This document shows, in pieces, positions 47,271 to 58,561 of a stretch of DNA of 64,000 bases. Positions within the stretch are counted from its first letter, which is position 1. Each line of letters begins with the position of its first letter. A program made the position numbers and the translations under genes. The notes below the pieces were generated by a model, which saw only the letters and a program-made list of their open reading frames with translations, ran no database searches and was not told the DNA's origin. Origin of the DNA: Pseudomonas mediterranea CFBP 5447 (GTDB taxonomy: Bacteria; Pseudomonadota; Gammaproteobacteria; Pseudomonadales; Pseudomonadaceae); the NCBI RefSeq assembly GCF_000774145.1, contig NZ_KN322984.1:109435-173434 (forward strand), in the 5' to 3' direction.

Positions 47271-49379
47271 TCACGCAGCCGCCACCGTCACCGGCACGCC
47301 ATTGAGCGCCGCATTGCCGGACAACTCGTCCAACTGGCGGTCATCGGTCAGGTCATTGGCGCTGGAGCCCGGCTGTTCGCTGGCAATGCCCATCTGCACA
47401 CCCGGGCGGGCATGCCCCCAACCATGAGGCAGGCTGACCACGCCTTTCATCATGTCCGGGCTGCCCTGCACTTCGACTTCGATCACTCCCACCCGTGAAC
47501 TGACCTTCACCCGCTGCCCATCACTCAGCCCGCGACTGGCCAAGTCATCCGGGTGCATCAGTAACTGGTGACGCGGCTTGCCCCTCACCAGCCGATGGAA
47601 GTTGTGCATCCAGGAATTGTTACTGCGCACATGCCGACGGCCAATCATCAGCAACTCGTCCGACTTGGGGGCCGGCAACGCGGCGAAACGCTCGATGTCG
47701 GCGAGAATCACCGCGGGAGCGGCCTGCACCCGGCGGTTTTCGGTCTTCAGTCGTGGTGTCAGGTTAGGCTTGAGCGCCCCCAGGTCGATGCCATGAGGAT
47801 GGTCGAACAGCGTCGCCAGGGACAGCTTGTGCGGTGAAGCCTCTCCGTAAGCGCCCGCCCGCAAGCCGAGGTCGATCATTTGCGCTGGCGGCATGGTCGG
47901 CTTGAGTTCCTTGCCGGTCCTGGCGGCAAAGGCCTTGGCCAGGCCGACAAAAATCTCCCAATCGTGCAGTGCGCCCTCGGGCTTGGGCAAGATGGCCCGG
48001 TTGAAACGGGTGACGTTGCGCACCGCGAACAGGTTGAACGTGGTGTCGTAATGGTCGTTTTCCAGGGCGGAGGTCGAAGGCAGGATCAGGTCGGCATAGC
48101 GCGTAGTTTCGTTGATGTACAGATCAATGCTGACCATAAACTCCAGCCCGTCCAGCGCCTGCTCCAGTTGCCGCCCGTTGGGCGTGGACAGCACCGGATT
48201 GCCGGCCACGGTGACCAATGCCCGGACCTGGCCTTCGCCCTCGGTGAGCATTTCCTCGGCCAGGGTCGACACCGGCAGTTCGCCAGAGTACTCGGGACGC
48301 CCGGACACACGGCTCTGCCAGCGGTTGAAATGCCCGCCCGAGGTACTGGCAACCACATCCACCGCCGGCTCGGTGCACAGCGCCCCGCCAACCCGGTCCA
48401 GGTTGCCGGTGACCAGGTTGATCAGCTGGATCAGCCAGTGGCACAGCGTACCGAAAGCCTGGGTCGAGACGCCCATCCGCCCATAGCAGACAGCCGATGG
48501 TGCGGCCGCGAAGTCCCGGGCCAATTGACGAATCTGCGGTGCCGGCACCGCACAGAGCGGGCTCATCGCCTCGGCGGTGAAAGTTGCGACAGCCTGGCGC
48601 ACATCCTCGAGGCCATCCACCGGCAAGTGGCTGTCACGGGTCAGGCCTTCGCTGAACAAGGTGTTGAGCAAGCCAAACAGCAGCGCGGCGTCACCACCGG
48701 GGCGCACAAACAGATGCTGGCTGGCCATGGCCGCCGTTTCGCTGCGACGCGGATCGACCACCACCACCTTGCCACCACGGGCCTGAATCGCCTTGAGGCG
48801 CTTTTCGACATCCGGCACGGTCATGATGCTGCCATTGGACGCCAGCGGGTTGCCGCCCAGAATCAACATGAAGTCGGTGTGATCAATGTCCGGGATCGGC
48901 AGCAACAGGCCATGGCCGTACATCAGATGGCTGGTCAGGTGATGGGGCAACTGGTCCACCGAAGTCGCCGAGAAGCGGCTGCGGGTCTTCAGCAAGCCCA
49001 GGAAATAGTTGCTGTGGGTCGTCAGCCCATAGTTGTGCACGCTGGGGTTGCCCTGGTAGACCGCCACCGCGTTCTGGCCGTGGCGCTCCTGAATGGTCGC
49101 CAGCCGTTCAGCGACCAGTGCGAATGCGTCGTCCCAGGCAATGGGCTGCCACTCGCTGCCAATGCGCTGCATGGGTTGGCGCAAACGATCCGGGTCGTTC
49201 TGGATATCCTGCAGGGCCACCGCCTTGGGGCAGATGTGGCCACGGCTGAAGTTGTCCAGCGGATCACCCTTGATCGAGGTGATCGCCAGGCTCTGGCCTT
49301 CGGTTTCGGTGGTTTCCAGGGTCAAGCCGCAGATGGCTTCACACAGATGGCACGCACGGTGATGAAGAGTCTTGGTCAT
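47271..49379 (-). CDS. Molybdopterin-dependent oxidoreductase (formate dehydrogenase-like)
   Basis: A 702-residue cytoplasmic oxidoreductase of the DMSO reductase superfamily. An N-terminal 4Fe-4S site uses Cys10, Cys13, Cys17 and Cys50 (CHLCEAIC...CPK); MGD-binding segments (ILGGNPLASN, VVVDPRRSETA, VAGNPVLSTPNG) and a C-terminal MoCo domain (HPDDLASRGLSDGQRVKV) follow. There is no Tat signal. No dedicated electron-transfer subunit is encoded next to it, so its donor or acceptor is unknown; substrate cannot be told from sequence. Confidence 0.88.
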   Translation of the reverse strand: MTKTLHHRACHLCEAICGLTLETTETEGQSLAITSIKGDPLDNFSRGHICPKAVALQDIQNDPDRLRQPMQRIGSEWQPIAWDDAFALVAERLATIQERHGQNAVAVYQGNPSVHNYGLTTHSNYFLGLLKTRSRFSATSVDQLPHHLTSHLMYGHGLLLPIPDIDHTDFMLILGGNPLASNGSIMTVPDVEKRLKAIQARGGKVVVVDPRRSETAAMASQHLFVRPGGDAALLFGLLNTLFSEGLTRDSHLPVDGLEDVRQAVATFTAEAMSPLCAVPAPQIRQLARDFAAAPSAVCYGRMGVSTQAFGTLCHWLIQLINLVTGNLDRVGGALCTEPAVDVVASTSGGHFNRWQSRVSGRPEYSGELPVSTLAEEMLTEGEGQVRALVTVAGNPVLSTPNGRQLEQALDGLEFMVSIDLYINETTRYADLILPSTSALENDHYDTTFNLFAVRNVTRFNRAILPKPEGALHDWEIFVGLAKAFAARTGKELKPTMPPAQMIDLGLRAGAYGEASPHKLSLATLFDHPHGIDLGALKPNLTPRLKTENRRVQAAPAVILADIERFAALPAPKSDELLMIGRRHVRSNNSWMHNFHRLVRGKPRHQLLMHPDDLASRGLSDGQRVKVSSRVGVIEVEVQGSPDMMKGVVSLPHGWGHARPGVQMGIASEQPGSSANDLTDDRQLDELSGNAALNGVPVTVAAA

Positions 49380-49510
49380 GGCCAGTCTCTGTTTTATTCG
49401 TGGCGGCCGCTTTCGGCCGCGGGAACAAAACTATGGCGCGTGATCAGCGCCTTTGCCAGCGAGGTGCGTCCTGTGAATTGCCGGGCATCAGGCGTACCGA
49501 TGAACTGGCA

Positions 49511-49795
49511 TCACTGCTCCGGGGGCGGAGCCAGCAGCTGGATCTCTTCGACGGTCTGCACCTGTTCCTGGGCGATAGGCTCTCCCGTCAGCTCACCGAT
49601 CAAGCGCCAATGCTCGTCGAGCCCGCCGCTGATGGTGGCCATGCGATCGATCATTCGGCGACCGGCGGCCTTGATGACTTCATCGTCGCTGCGCAACAAC
49701 TCGAATGACATGGACGTCACCGAAGCGGTGAGGTGAGTCAGGGAGCGTGCCGTCAGCCCCAGCAGCTCCATCAGTTGTTGCTCTTTCGAATCCAT
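49511..49795 (-). CDS. Small hypothetical protein
   Basis: A 94-residue mostly helical protein, no signal or membrane segment (MDSKEQQLMELLGLTARSL at the start, LLAPPPEQ at the end). ATG 49795 has GGAG 7 nt upstream, whereas the longer frame lacks a site. A similarly placed unknown gene exists near argF in P. aeruginosa (as I recall, PA3536). Function unknown. Confidence 0.75.
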   Translation of the reverse strand: MDSKEQQLMELLGLTARSLTHLTASVTSMSFELLRSDDEVIKAAGRRMIDRMATISGGLDEHWRLIGELTGEPIAQEQVQTVEEIQLLAPPPEQ

Positions 49796-50199
49796 TTCGA
49801 AGCTCCTGCGTCTAGGGGTTCTTTTATAACCCAGCCCTTTTGCATTAGGAAATGTTTCGCACTGACCAACAGACAGGCGAATCATTGAGCGACAGGTCAT
49901 AAAGCGACCACCAGGTATGCCAGGCCCGTCCCGACTGATTGCCAAGCTGCGCAACGCCAGTGTACAAATGAGTCGCTGCTGTCAGGAAACCGGCCTCAAA
50001 CATGTCATCCCAACCTGGCGATGACCCCGCTGAAATCCCCAAAAACCGTAGCCCTATTGGTAAGACGCGACATTTAATGTCAATATCGCGCCTTCCCTTA
50101 TTTTCGTCGCCCCCGTGCGGCTTTTGCCGCAGGTCTCGCCCGTTTTTCCTTAAACAAGGCTTTGAGTATCTGCGGTCCGTTACAAAAAGGTAGTCAATC
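49796..50199. other. Divergent intergenic region before argF
   Basis: A 404-bp gap between the small hypothetical gene and argF. It contains the ArgR-type half-site at 50057-50072 and a palindrome GACATTTAATGTC (50069-50081). Short frames here lack coding character and ribosome binding sites. Confidence 0.5.
50057..50072 (-). promoter_or_regulatory. ArgR half-site upstream of argF
   Basis: The minus strand reads TGTCGC-GTCTTACC-AA, an exact match to the Pseudomonas ArgR half-site TGTCGC-N8-AA. It lies about 130 bp before argF. A clear second half-site in direct repeat was not found, so the operator is partial by eye. Confidence 0.5.
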
Positions 50200-51120
50200 A
50201 TGAGCGCAAGGCACTTTCTCTCCCTGATGGATCTCACGCCCGATGAGTTGCTCGGCGTGATCCGTCGAGGCGTGGAGCTCAAAGACCTGCGTAACCGCGG
50301 CGTACTGTTCGAGCCCCTGAAGAACCGCGTACTGGGCATGATCTTCGAGAAATCATCGACCCGTACCCGTATTTCGTTCGAAGCCGGCATGATCCAGCTC
50401 GGCGGCCAGGCGATCTTCCTGTCGCCCCGCGACACCCAGCTGGGCCGTGGCGAGCCGATCGGCGATTGCGCCATCGTCATGTCGAGCATGCTCGACGTGG
50501 TGATGATCCGTACCTTTGCCCACAGCACCCTGACCGAATTCGCCGCGCATTCCCGTGTGCCGGTGATCAATGGGTTGTCCGATGACCTGCACCCCTGCCA
50601 GTTGCTGGCCGACATGCAGACGTTCCTGGAACACCGCGGTTCGATCCAGGGCAAAACCGTGGCCTGGATCGGCGATGGCAACAACATGTGCAACAGCTAT
50701 ATAGAAGCGGCGATGCAATTCGACTTCCAGTTGCGCATCGCCTGCCCCGAGGGCTACGACCCCAACGCCGAGCTGGTCGCCAAGGCCGGGGACCGGGTGA
50801 CCATCGTCCGTGATCCGAAACTGGCCGTGGCCGGCGCGCACCTGGTGAGCACCGACGTCTGGACCTCCATGGGCCAGGAAGAAGAAACCGCCAAGCGCCT
50901 CGAGCTGTTCGCACCGCTGCAGGTCAACCGGGCCCTGCTCGACCTGGCGGACGCCGATGTGCTGTTCATGCATTGCCTGCCGGCCCACCGTGGCGAGGAA
51001 ATCAGCTTCGACCTGCTGGACGACCCGCGCTCGGTCGCCTGGGACCAGGCCGAGAATCGTCTGCATGCACAAAAGGCCCTGCTTGAGTTCCTGGTCGAGC
51101 CGGCGTACCACCACGCATGA
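50200..51120 (+). CDS. argF: Anabolic ornithine carbamoyltransferase
   Basis: A 306-residue enzyme making citrulline from ornithine and carbamoyl phosphate. SSTRTR (about 52-57) binds carbamoyl phosphate; HPCQ (about 131-134) and MHCLPAHRG (about 263-271) complete the site. Its size and place match the arginine-repressed argF of Pseudomonas rather than catabolic arcB. An ArgR half-site lies upstream. The downstream ABC gene overlaps by 4 nt. Confidence 0.97.
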   Translation: MSARHFLSLMDLTPDELLGVIRRGVELKDLRNRGVLFEPLKNRVLGMIFEKSSTRTRISFEAGMIQLGGQAIFLSPRDTQLGRGEPIGDCAIVMSSMLDVVMIRTFAHSTLTEFAAHSRVPVINGLSDDLHPCQLLADMQTFLEHRGSIQGKTVAWIGDGNNMCNSYIEAAMQFDFQLRIACPEGYDPNAELVAKAGDRVTIVRDPKLAVAGAHLVSTDVWTSMGQEEETAKRLELFAPLQVNRALLDLADADVLFMHCLPAHRGEEISFDLLDDPRSVAWDQAENRLHAQKALLEFLVEPAYHHA

Positions 51121-52226
51121 GTCATCCCCTGCTGTTGAACCTGCACAACCTGGCCTGCGGTTACCAGGACCAGCGGGTCGTGCAGAATCTCAACCTGCAC
51201 CTCAATGCCGGCGACATCGGTTGCCTGCTTGGCTCGTCCGGCTGCGGCAAGACCACGACGCTGCGGGCCATTGCCGGCTTCGAGCCGGTACACGAAGGTG
51301 AAATCCAGCTGGCCGGGGAAACCCTTTCCCGCGCCGGCTTCACCCTGGCCCCGGAAAAACGCCGCATCGGCATGGTGTTCCAGGACTACGCGCTGTTTCC
51401 CCACCTGAGTGTCGCGGAGAACATCGCCTTCGGCATCCGCAAGCACCCGAACAAAGATCGCGTGGTGGAAGAGCTGCTGGAGCTGGTCAACCTGAAGAAC
51501 CTGGGCAAACGCTTTCCCCACGAACTGTCCGGCGGCCAGCAACAACGCGTGGCACTGGCCCGAGCGCTGGCGCCGGAGCCACAACTGTTGTTGCTCGACG
51601 AACCGTTCTCCAACCTCGACGGCGAGTTGCGTCGCAAGCTCAGCCATGAGGTGCGGGACATCCTCAAGGCGCGCGGCACCAGCGCCATTCTGGTCACCCA
51701 TGACCAGGAAGAAGCCTTCGCCGTGAGTGACCATGTCGGCGTGTTCAAGGAAGGTCGACTGGAACAGTGGGACACGCCCTACAACCTGTACCACGAGCCG
51801 TTGACGCCCTTCGTCGCCAGTTTCATCGGCCAGGGCTATTTCATCCGTGGCCGGCTCGAAAGCCCGGAATCGGTGCAGACCGAACTGGGTATCCTGCGTG
51901 GCAACCGGGCCTACACCTGGCCCGTCGGTGGCGCGGTGGACGTGCTGTTGCGGCCGGACGATATCGTCTATGCGCCGGACAGCCCACTCACCGCCCGGAT
52001 CGTTGGCAAGACATTCCTGGGTGCTTCGACCTTGTACCGCCTGCAATTGCCGACGGGAGCGCAGCTGGAGTCGATTTTCCCGAGTCATGCCGATCACCAG
52101 ATCGGCGCCAATGTCGGTATCCGCGTGTCGGCTGAACACCTGGTGCTGTTCCAGGCCTCGGGTAGCATGGCCGCGCAGATACCGGCGGTGGAAAGTGGGG
52201 TGCGGCGGTACAGCGCGGCTCATTGA
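51117..52226 (+). CDS. ABC transporter ATP-binding protein (FbpC/PotA-like)
   Basis: A 369-residue ATPase: Walker [10 protein letters not shown] (about 40-48), Q-loop FQDYALFPH, signature LSGGQQQR (about 137-144), Walker [13 protein letters not shown] and H-loop VTHDQEE. The C-terminal ~130 residues form a TOBE-type regulatory domain, as in ferric-iron and polyamine importers. ATG 51117 overlaps the argF stop (ATGA). No permease or binding-protein gene is adjacent, so the partner and substrate are unknown. Confidence 0.9.
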   Translation: MSHPLLLNLHNLACGYQDQRVVQNLNLHLNAGDIGCLLGSSGCGKTTTLRAIAGFEPVHEGEIQLAGETLSRAGFTLAPEKRRIGMVFQDYALFPHLSVAENIAFGIRKHPNKDRVVEELLELVNLKNLGKRFPHELSGGQQQRVALARALAPEPQLLLLDEPFSNLDGELRRKLSHEVRDILKARGTSAILVTHDQEEAFAVSDHVGVFKEGRLEQWDTPYNLYHEPLTPFVASFIGQGYFIRGRLESPESVQTELGILRGNRAYTWPVGGAVDVLLRPDDIVYAPDSPLTARIVGKTFLGASTLYRLQLPTGAQLESIFPSHADHQIGANVGIRVSAEHLVLFQASGSMAAQIPAVESGVRRYSAAH

Positions 52227-52303
52227 GCCTGGCCCGAGCCGCCTTCTCTGCACTGTGCTCGGATCTTTGATCGTAGGGGCAACGGTCTTATCTTTGCCTC
52301 TGT

Positions 52304-52398
52304 CATCGCGAGCAGGCTCGCTCCCACAGGTCCTGGTGGTGTATGCGGAGGTTGCGTACAGCCCAAATCCTGTGGGAGCGAGCCTGCCCGCGGTAGCG
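52304..52398. repeat. REP doublet (REPIN), family 1
   Basis: Inverted copies at about 52304-52330 and 52371-52398; the right copy has one change (GCCTGCCCGCG). Confidence 0.88.
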
Positions 52399-52441
52399 GC
52401 CTGACAGCTGGCCTGACTCTCCCGGACGTACTCAGTTCAGC

Positions 52442-53224
52442 TCAGCCCAGCAACAAGGTCCCACTGGCCACCAGCATCGCATCCCCGCCAATCTTCACCC
52501 GCTCCCCCTCCAGCCGGCAGAACAGCGCGCCCCCCCTGGTCGAGCACTGATAAGCCGTCAGTCCCAGCTTGTTCAGGCGCTTGGACCAGTACGGAACCAG
52601 GCTGCAATGGGTCGACCCGGTCACCGGGTCCTCGTTGATCCCAATCGCTGGCGCAAAGTAACGCGAGACAAAGTCATGCCGGCTACCCGGCGCGGTCACG
52701 ATAGCACCGGGCCACGGCAGTTTGGCCAAGGCCGCCATGTCCGGTTTGCAATCGAGCACCGCTTGCTCCGACTCCAGCACCACCATCAGCACACTGGATG
52801 AGAGGACGTCCACCGCCTCGACACCGAGGGCATTCTGCACGGCCAGGGAGGCGCCCAGTTCGCTGGGCACCATGGCCGGGAAATCCAGCCACAACCGGTC
52901 ACCTTCGCGACTGACGCTCAAGGAACCGGATTTGCAGATGAAATCCAACCGCTCGGCAGTCTCGTGGTAGACCTCGAACAGCACATGGGCGCTGGCCAGC
53001 GTGGCGTGTCCGCATAACGGGACTTCGGTGGTGGGGGTGAACCAGCGGATGTGCCAATACTGGCCTTCGCGGACCAGGAACGCGGTTTCGGCCAGGTTGT
53101 GTTCTGCGGCGATCTTGTGCATCAAGTCATCGGCCAACCAGGCATCGAGCCGATAGACTATCGCCGGGTTGCCGCCAAACGGTCGGTCGCTGAACGCATC
53201 GACTTGATGAAACGCAAGCTGCAT
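52442..53224 (-). CDS. PhzF-family isomerase-like protein
   Basis: A 260-residue protein of the PhzF/diaminopimelate-epimerase fold. FGGNPAIV (about 17-24), the NLAETAFLV segment with the catalytic-type Glu46, PLCGHATLASAHVL (about 69-82) and EDPVTGSTHCSLVPYW (about 197-212) are characteristic. There are no other phenazine genes, so it is one of the many PhzF relatives of unknown substrate. AAGGAG precedes the ATG. Confidence 0.88.
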   Translation of the reverse strand: MQLAFHQVDAFSDRPFGGNPAIVYRLDAWLADDLMHKIAAEHNLAETAFLVREGQYWHIRWFTPTTEVPLCGHATLASAHVLFEVYHETAERLDFICKSGSLSVSREGDRLWLDFPAMVPSELGASLAVQNALGVEAVDVLSSSVLMVVLESEQAVLDCKPDMAALAKLPWPGAIVTAPGSRHDFVSRYFAPAIGINEDPVTGSTHCSLVPYWSKRLNKLGLTAYQCSTRGGALFCRLEGERVKIGGDAMLVASGTLLLG

Positions 53225-53339
53225 GGCCTTCTCCTTGTAGGGATCCTTGTTATAGAGGCGCGAGCATGAAGCGCCTTGAAGCTGTCACGCCAGTGACAGA
53301 TCAAGTGAATTTTCACCCTACAGCGTAGCCCGCAAGAGA

Positions 53340-53810
53340 TCAGGCGCGACCGATATCGGCGAACGCCGCCCCGGTATGCTCGGCCAGTACCCCTGGCGCC
53401 AGTTCCACTTCCAACCCCCGTCGCCCCGCGCTGACATAGATGCTGGCGAAGGGTTGGGCGGAACGGTCGATGAAGGTGCGCAGGCGCTTCTTCTGCCCCA
53501 ACGGGCTGATACCGCCCAGCAGATAGCCCGTGGAGCGTTGCGCGGCGGCCGGGTCGGCCATCTCGACTTTTTTCACCCCGGCGGCGTGGGCCAGCGCTTT
53601 AAGATCCAGGCTGCCGACCACCGGCACCACTGCTACCAGCAACTCGCCTTTTTCACTGGCGGCCAGCAATGTCTTGAACACCTGCGCCGGATCCAACCCC
53701 AGCTTTTCCGCGGCCTCCAGGCCATAGGAGGCGGCCTTGGGGTCGTGTTCGTAACTGTGGATACGATGCTCGGCGCGCACTTTTTTAAGCAGATCCAATG
53801 CGGGGGTCAT
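53340..53810 (-). CDS. ybaK: Cys-tRNA(Pro) deacylase YbaK
   Basis: A 156-residue YbaK/EbsC editing protein that hydrolyses Cys mischarged on tRNA-Pro. The VFKTLLAA segment and the [16 protein letters not shown] stretch (about 94-109) with the conserved Gly-Ser/Gly loop are typical. It lies upstream of glpK and convergent with nothing; in related genomes glpF sits between these two. Confidence 0.92.
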   Translation of the reverse strand: MTPALDLLKKVRAEHRIHSYEHDPKAASYGLEAAEKLGLDPAQVFKTLLAASEKGELLVAVVPVVGSLDLKALAHAAGVKKVEMADPAAAQRSTGYLLGGISPLGQKKRLRTFIDRSAQPFASIYVSAGRRGLEVELAPGVLAEHTGAAFADIGRA

Positions 53811-53884
53811 GACCGCTCCTGAAGAAATCAGAAAAGAGTGGGCCGGGATTCTAAGTCATACTTCACAGATAGTTGAAAATATGA

Positions 53885-55513
<1,629 letters not shown>

Positions 55514-55607
55514 CCTGAAACCGGCATGAAGAAGGGCTGAAACTGGTCGGGAGTGGATTCCTGCGGCATCATGGGCAAATTTTGCATGGCAGCCCAAAGG
55601 AAGCCCC

Positions 55608-56363
55608 ATGAATCTGCCTCCCCGTCAGCAGCAAATCCTCGAACTGGTCCGTGAACGCGGCTATGTCAGCATCGAGGAAATGGCCCAGTTGTTCGTCGTC
55701 ACCCCGCAAACCATCCGCCGCGACATCAATCAGCTGGCCGAGGTGAATCTGCTGCGGCGCTACCACGGTGGCGCAGCCTATGATTCGAGCGTTGAGAACA
55801 CCGCCTATGCCATGCGCGCCGATCAGATGCGCGATGAGAAACAACGCATCGCCGAAGCCATTGCCGCGCAGATTCCCGATCACGCGTCGCTGTTCATCAA
55901 CATCGGCACCACTACCGAATCCATCGCCCGGGCGCTGCTCAACCACAATCAGCTGAAAATCATCACCAACAACCTGCATGTGGCTTCGATCCTCAGCGCC
56001 AAGGACGACTTCGAAGTGTTGATCGCCGGCGGCAACGTGCGCCGCGACGGCGGCGTGGTAGGCCAGGCCAGCGTCGACTTCATCAACCAGTTCAAGGTCG
56101 ATTTCGCCCTGGTGGGCATCAGCGGCATCGATGAGGACGGTAGTCTGCTGGACTTCGATTACCAGGAAGTCCGCGTCTCCCAGGCGATCATCGCCAATGC
56201 CCGGCAAGTGCTGCTGGCGGCGGACTCCAGCAAGTTCGGGCGCAACGCCATGGTCCGTCTCGGGCCCATCAGCCTGATTGACTGCCTGGTGACCGACCAG
56301 CAACCAGTACCGGCCTTGGTGCAGTTGCTGAACCAGCACAAGATTCGGTTGGAAGTGGTTTAA
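55608..56363 (+). CDS. glpR: Glycerol-3-phosphate regulon repressor GlpR
   Basis: A 251-residue DeoR-family repressor. The N-terminal winged helix (about 18-60; [23 protein letters not shown]) binds DNA; the sugar-phosphate isomerase-like domain ([14 protein letters not shown], about 103-116) senses glycerol 3-phosphate. It lies between glpK and glpD; its likely operator is at 56556-56571. A strong hairpin follows its stop. Confidence 0.95.
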   Translation: MNLPPRQQQILELVRERGYVSIEEMAQLFVVTPQTIRRDINQLAEVNLLRRYHGGAAYDSSVENTAYAMRADQMRDEKQRIAEAIAAQIPDHASLFINIGTTTESIARALLNHNQLKIITNNLHVASILSAKDDFEVLIAGGNVRRDGGVVGQASVDFINQFKVDFALVGISGIDEDGSLLDFDYQEVRVSQAIIANARQVLLAADSSKFGRNAMVRLGPISLIDCLVTDQQPVPALVQLLNQHKIRLEVV

Positions 56364-56394
56364 GGCAGCTTCAGCTGCTGTTTCCAGCTTCGAG

Positions 56395-56459
56395 AGATCG
56401 CAGGCTTCGCCAGCTCCTACAGCATATCGGTAGGAGCTGGCGAAGCCTGCGATCTTTTT
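56395..56459 (+). terminator. Repeat-derived terminator after glpR (family 3 palindrome)
   Basis: Perfect 26-bp arms (56395-56420 and 56430-56455) with a 9-nt loop are followed by TTTTTT. The arm sequence (core GTAGGAGCTGGCGAAGCCTG) is a repeat family common in Pseudomonas, here apparently used as the glpR terminator. Confidence 0.85.
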
Positions 56460-56555
56460 TATGTTCGAAAATTTTCCTTTTGACGCCTTTCGATGAGTTT
56501 TTTCAATCGGGATCGACTAGCCGTTGCTGTATTAATGGACTAGTATTTTCGCAAA

Positions 56556-56571
56556 TGAACATTTATGTTCG
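56556..56571 (+). promoter_or_regulatory. GlpR-type operator before glpD
   Basis: TGAACAT-TT-ATGTTCG is a near-perfect inverted repeat of ATGTTCG, the half-site form of GlpR operators. Further ATGTTCG-like half-sites lie at 56461-56467 and 56579-56586. Located 37-52 bp before the glpD start. Confidence 0.6.
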
Positions 56572-56607
56572 AATTCAAATGTTACGAACAGAGCCCGAGG
56601 CCAGCCG

Positions 56608-58146
56608 ATGTCCACCTCCACGTTGCCTACGCCCCCTATCGCCGAAATCTACGACATCGCCGTCATTGGCGGTGGTATCAATGGCGTGGGGATTGCCGCG
56701 GACGCTGCCGGTCGCGGTCTTGCGGTGTTCCTTTGCGAAAAGGACGACTTGGCCAGCCACACGTCATCGGCCAGCAGCAAGCTGATCCACGGCGGGCTGC
56801 GCTACCTTGAACATTACGAATTCCGCCTGGTGCGTGAAGCGTTGGCCGAGCGCGAGGTGCTGCTAGCCAAGGCCCCGCACATCGTCAAGCAGATGCGTTT
56901 CGTCCTGCCCCACCGTCCGCACCTGCGTCCGGCCTGGATGATCCGTGCCGGCCTGTTCCTCTACGATCACCTGGGCAAGCGCGAACAACTCGCCGGCTCC
57001 AGGAGTTTGAAATTCGGTGCCGATAGCGCATTGAAAAGCGAGATCAGCAAGGGTTTCGAATACTCCGACTGCTGGGTCGACGACGCTCGGCTGGTGGTGC
57101 TCAACGCCATGGCGGCGCGGGAAAAAGGCGCGCACATCCACACCCGGACCCGTTGCGTGAATGCCCGCCGCAGCAATGGGCTATGGCATTTGCACCTGGA
57201 ACGCGCCGACGGCAGCCTGTTTTCCATCCGCGCCAAGGCCCTGGTGAATGCGGCCGGCCCGTGGGTCGCCAAGTTCATTCGCGATGACCTGAAGATGGAA
57301 TCGCCCTATGGCATTCGCCTGATCCAGGGCAGCCATGTGATTGTGCCGAAACTCTACGAAGGCGAACACGCGCATATCCTGCAGAACGAAGACCAGCGCA
57401 TCGTGTTCACCATCCCTTACCTGAACCAGTTCACCCTGATCGGCACGACCGACCGCGAATACACCGGCGATCCGGCCAAAGTGGCGATTACCGACGGCGA
57501 AACCGACTACCTGTTGAATGTGGTCAATGCCCACTTCAAGAAGCAGATCAGCCGTGACGACATCCTGCACAGCTACTCCGGCGTGCGACCGCTGTGCAAT
57601 GACGAGTCCGACAACCCGTCGGCCGTGACCCGGGACTACACCCTGGCACTCTCCGGCGGCGGCGCAGAGGCGCCCTTGCTGTCGGTATTCGGCGGCAAAC
57701 TGACCACCTATCGCAAACTGGCCGAATCGGCCATGGCGCAACTGGCCCCCTACTTCACCCAGATGCGGCCGAGCTGGACCGCCGATGCCCCGTTGCCCGG
57801 CGGCGAAAACATGACCACCCCGCAGGCACTCTGCTCGGCGATCCGCGACAAGTTCGACTGGGTACCCACCGACCTCGCGCGCCGCTGGGCCACGACCTAC
57901 GGCAGCCGTACCTGGCGCATGCTCGAAGGCGTGCACAACCAGAGCGACCTGGGAGAGTTGATTGGGGCCGGCCTGTACACCCGGGAAGTCGATTATCTGT
58001 GCAGCGACGAATGGGCCGTCGATGCCCGGGACATCCTGTGGCGTCGTAGCAAGCTGGGCTTGTTCACCAGCCCTGCCGAACAGGAAAAGCTGCAGCAATA
58101 CCTGGACAAGGTCGCCCATAACCGCCGCAAGATCGAAGCGGCCTGA
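56608..58146 (+). CDS. glpD: Aerobic glycerol-3-phosphate dehydrogenase
   Basis: A 512-residue FAD-dependent, membrane-associated enzyme oxidising glycerol 3-phosphate to DHAP and feeding quinones. The FAD-binding IAVIGGGINGVGIAADAAGRGL (about 16-37 region), SSKLIHGGLRYLEHYEFRLV (about 56-75) and GGKLTTYRKLAE (about 361-372) are diagnostic. It completes the glp set and has its own operator-promoter region and terminator. Confidence 0.97.
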   Translation: MSTSTLPTPPIAEIYDIAVIGGGINGVGIAADAAGRGLAVFLCEKDDLASHTSSASSKLIHGGLRYLEHYEFRLVREALAEREVLLAKAPHIVKQMRFVLPHRPHLRPAWMIRAGLFLYDHLGKREQLAGSRSLKFGADSALKSEISKGFEYSDCWVDDARLVVLNAMAAREKGAHIHTRTRCVNARRSNGLWHLHLERADGSLFSIRAKALVNAAGPWVAKFIRDDLKMESPYGIRLIQGSHVIVPKLYEGEHAHILQNEDQRIVFTIPYLNQFTLIGTTDREYTGDPAKVAITDGETDYLLNVVNAHFKKQISRDDILHSYSGVRPLCNDESDNPSAVTRDYTLALSGGGAEAPLLSVFGGKLTTYRKLAESAMAQLAPYFTQMRPSWTADAPLPGGENMTTPQALCSAIRDKFDWVPTDLARRWATTYGSRTWRMLEGVHNQSDLGELIGAGLYTREVDYLCSDEWAVDARDILWRRSKLGLFTSPAEQEKLQQYLDKVAHNRRKIEAA

Positions 58147-58165
58147 CCGCCAGCCTGTTCGACCG

Positions 58166-58198
58166 AAGCCCCTGAATCCTGTGATTCAGGGGCTTTTT
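58166..58198 (+). terminator. Terminator after glpD
   Basis: A 13-bp stem (58166-58178 with 58183-58195) and CTGT loop, ending in a run of five T, 19 bp beyond the stop. Confidence 0.93.
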
Positions 58199-58223
58199 GC
58201 TGTCTGAAGTCCGCCACCGTCCC

Positions 58224-58316
58224 TGTGGGAGCGAGCCTGCTCGCGATAGCGGTGTGTCTGAATCAACAGATGCTGGATGTGCCATCGCTATCGCGAGCAG
58301 GCTCGCTCCCACAGGG
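58224..58316. repeat. REP doublet (REPIN), family 1
   Basis: Inverted copies at about 58224-58252 and 58285-58316 between glpD and the aatJ control region. Confidence 0.9.
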
Positions 58317-58335
58317 GTTGATGCGGAATCAGACA

Positions 58336-58380
58336 TTCGGTTTTCCGAACACGACCCGACAGTCGGTTCGGCTAACCGGA
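58336..58380 (+). promoter_or_regulatory. Two AauR binding sites upstream of aatJ
   Basis: TTCGG-TTTT-CCGAA (58336-58349) is an exact match to the recalled AauR motif TTCGG-N4-CCGAA of P. putida; TTCGG-CTAA-CCGGA (58367-58380) has one change. Their centres are 31 bp apart, about three helical turns, and about 110-140 bp upstream of the sigma54 start point, a normal enhancer position. Confidence 0.8.
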
Positions 58381-58455
58381 TAATTTGCCCACGAAAAACC
58401 TGAAACAAAACATTAATACCCATATAAAACAATAGGTTAGTACGAACGTCCTGGC

Positions 58456-58472
58456 CTGGCACGGGTCATGCT
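58456..58472 (+). promoter_or_regulatory. Sigma54 promoter of aatJQMP
   Basis: CTGGCACGGGTCATGCT matches the -24/-12 consensus TGGCACG-N4-TTGCW with one change (ATGC). GG and GC are 10 bp apart as required. It is 113 bp before aatJ and downstream of the AauR sites, in line with AauR being an NtrC-type activator. Confidence 0.8.
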
Positions 58473-58561
58473 CTACACTCGTGGAGACGAATGCCTGGGC
58501 GCCAACACAACAGGAGCAACCGGACATTCGAAGTACTCAGGGCCGAACCGGCTGAAATAAA

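Noticed and set aside
49845..50693. Minus-strand frame across the argF 5' end
   Set aside because: Runs antisense through argF; no ribosome binding site or domain.
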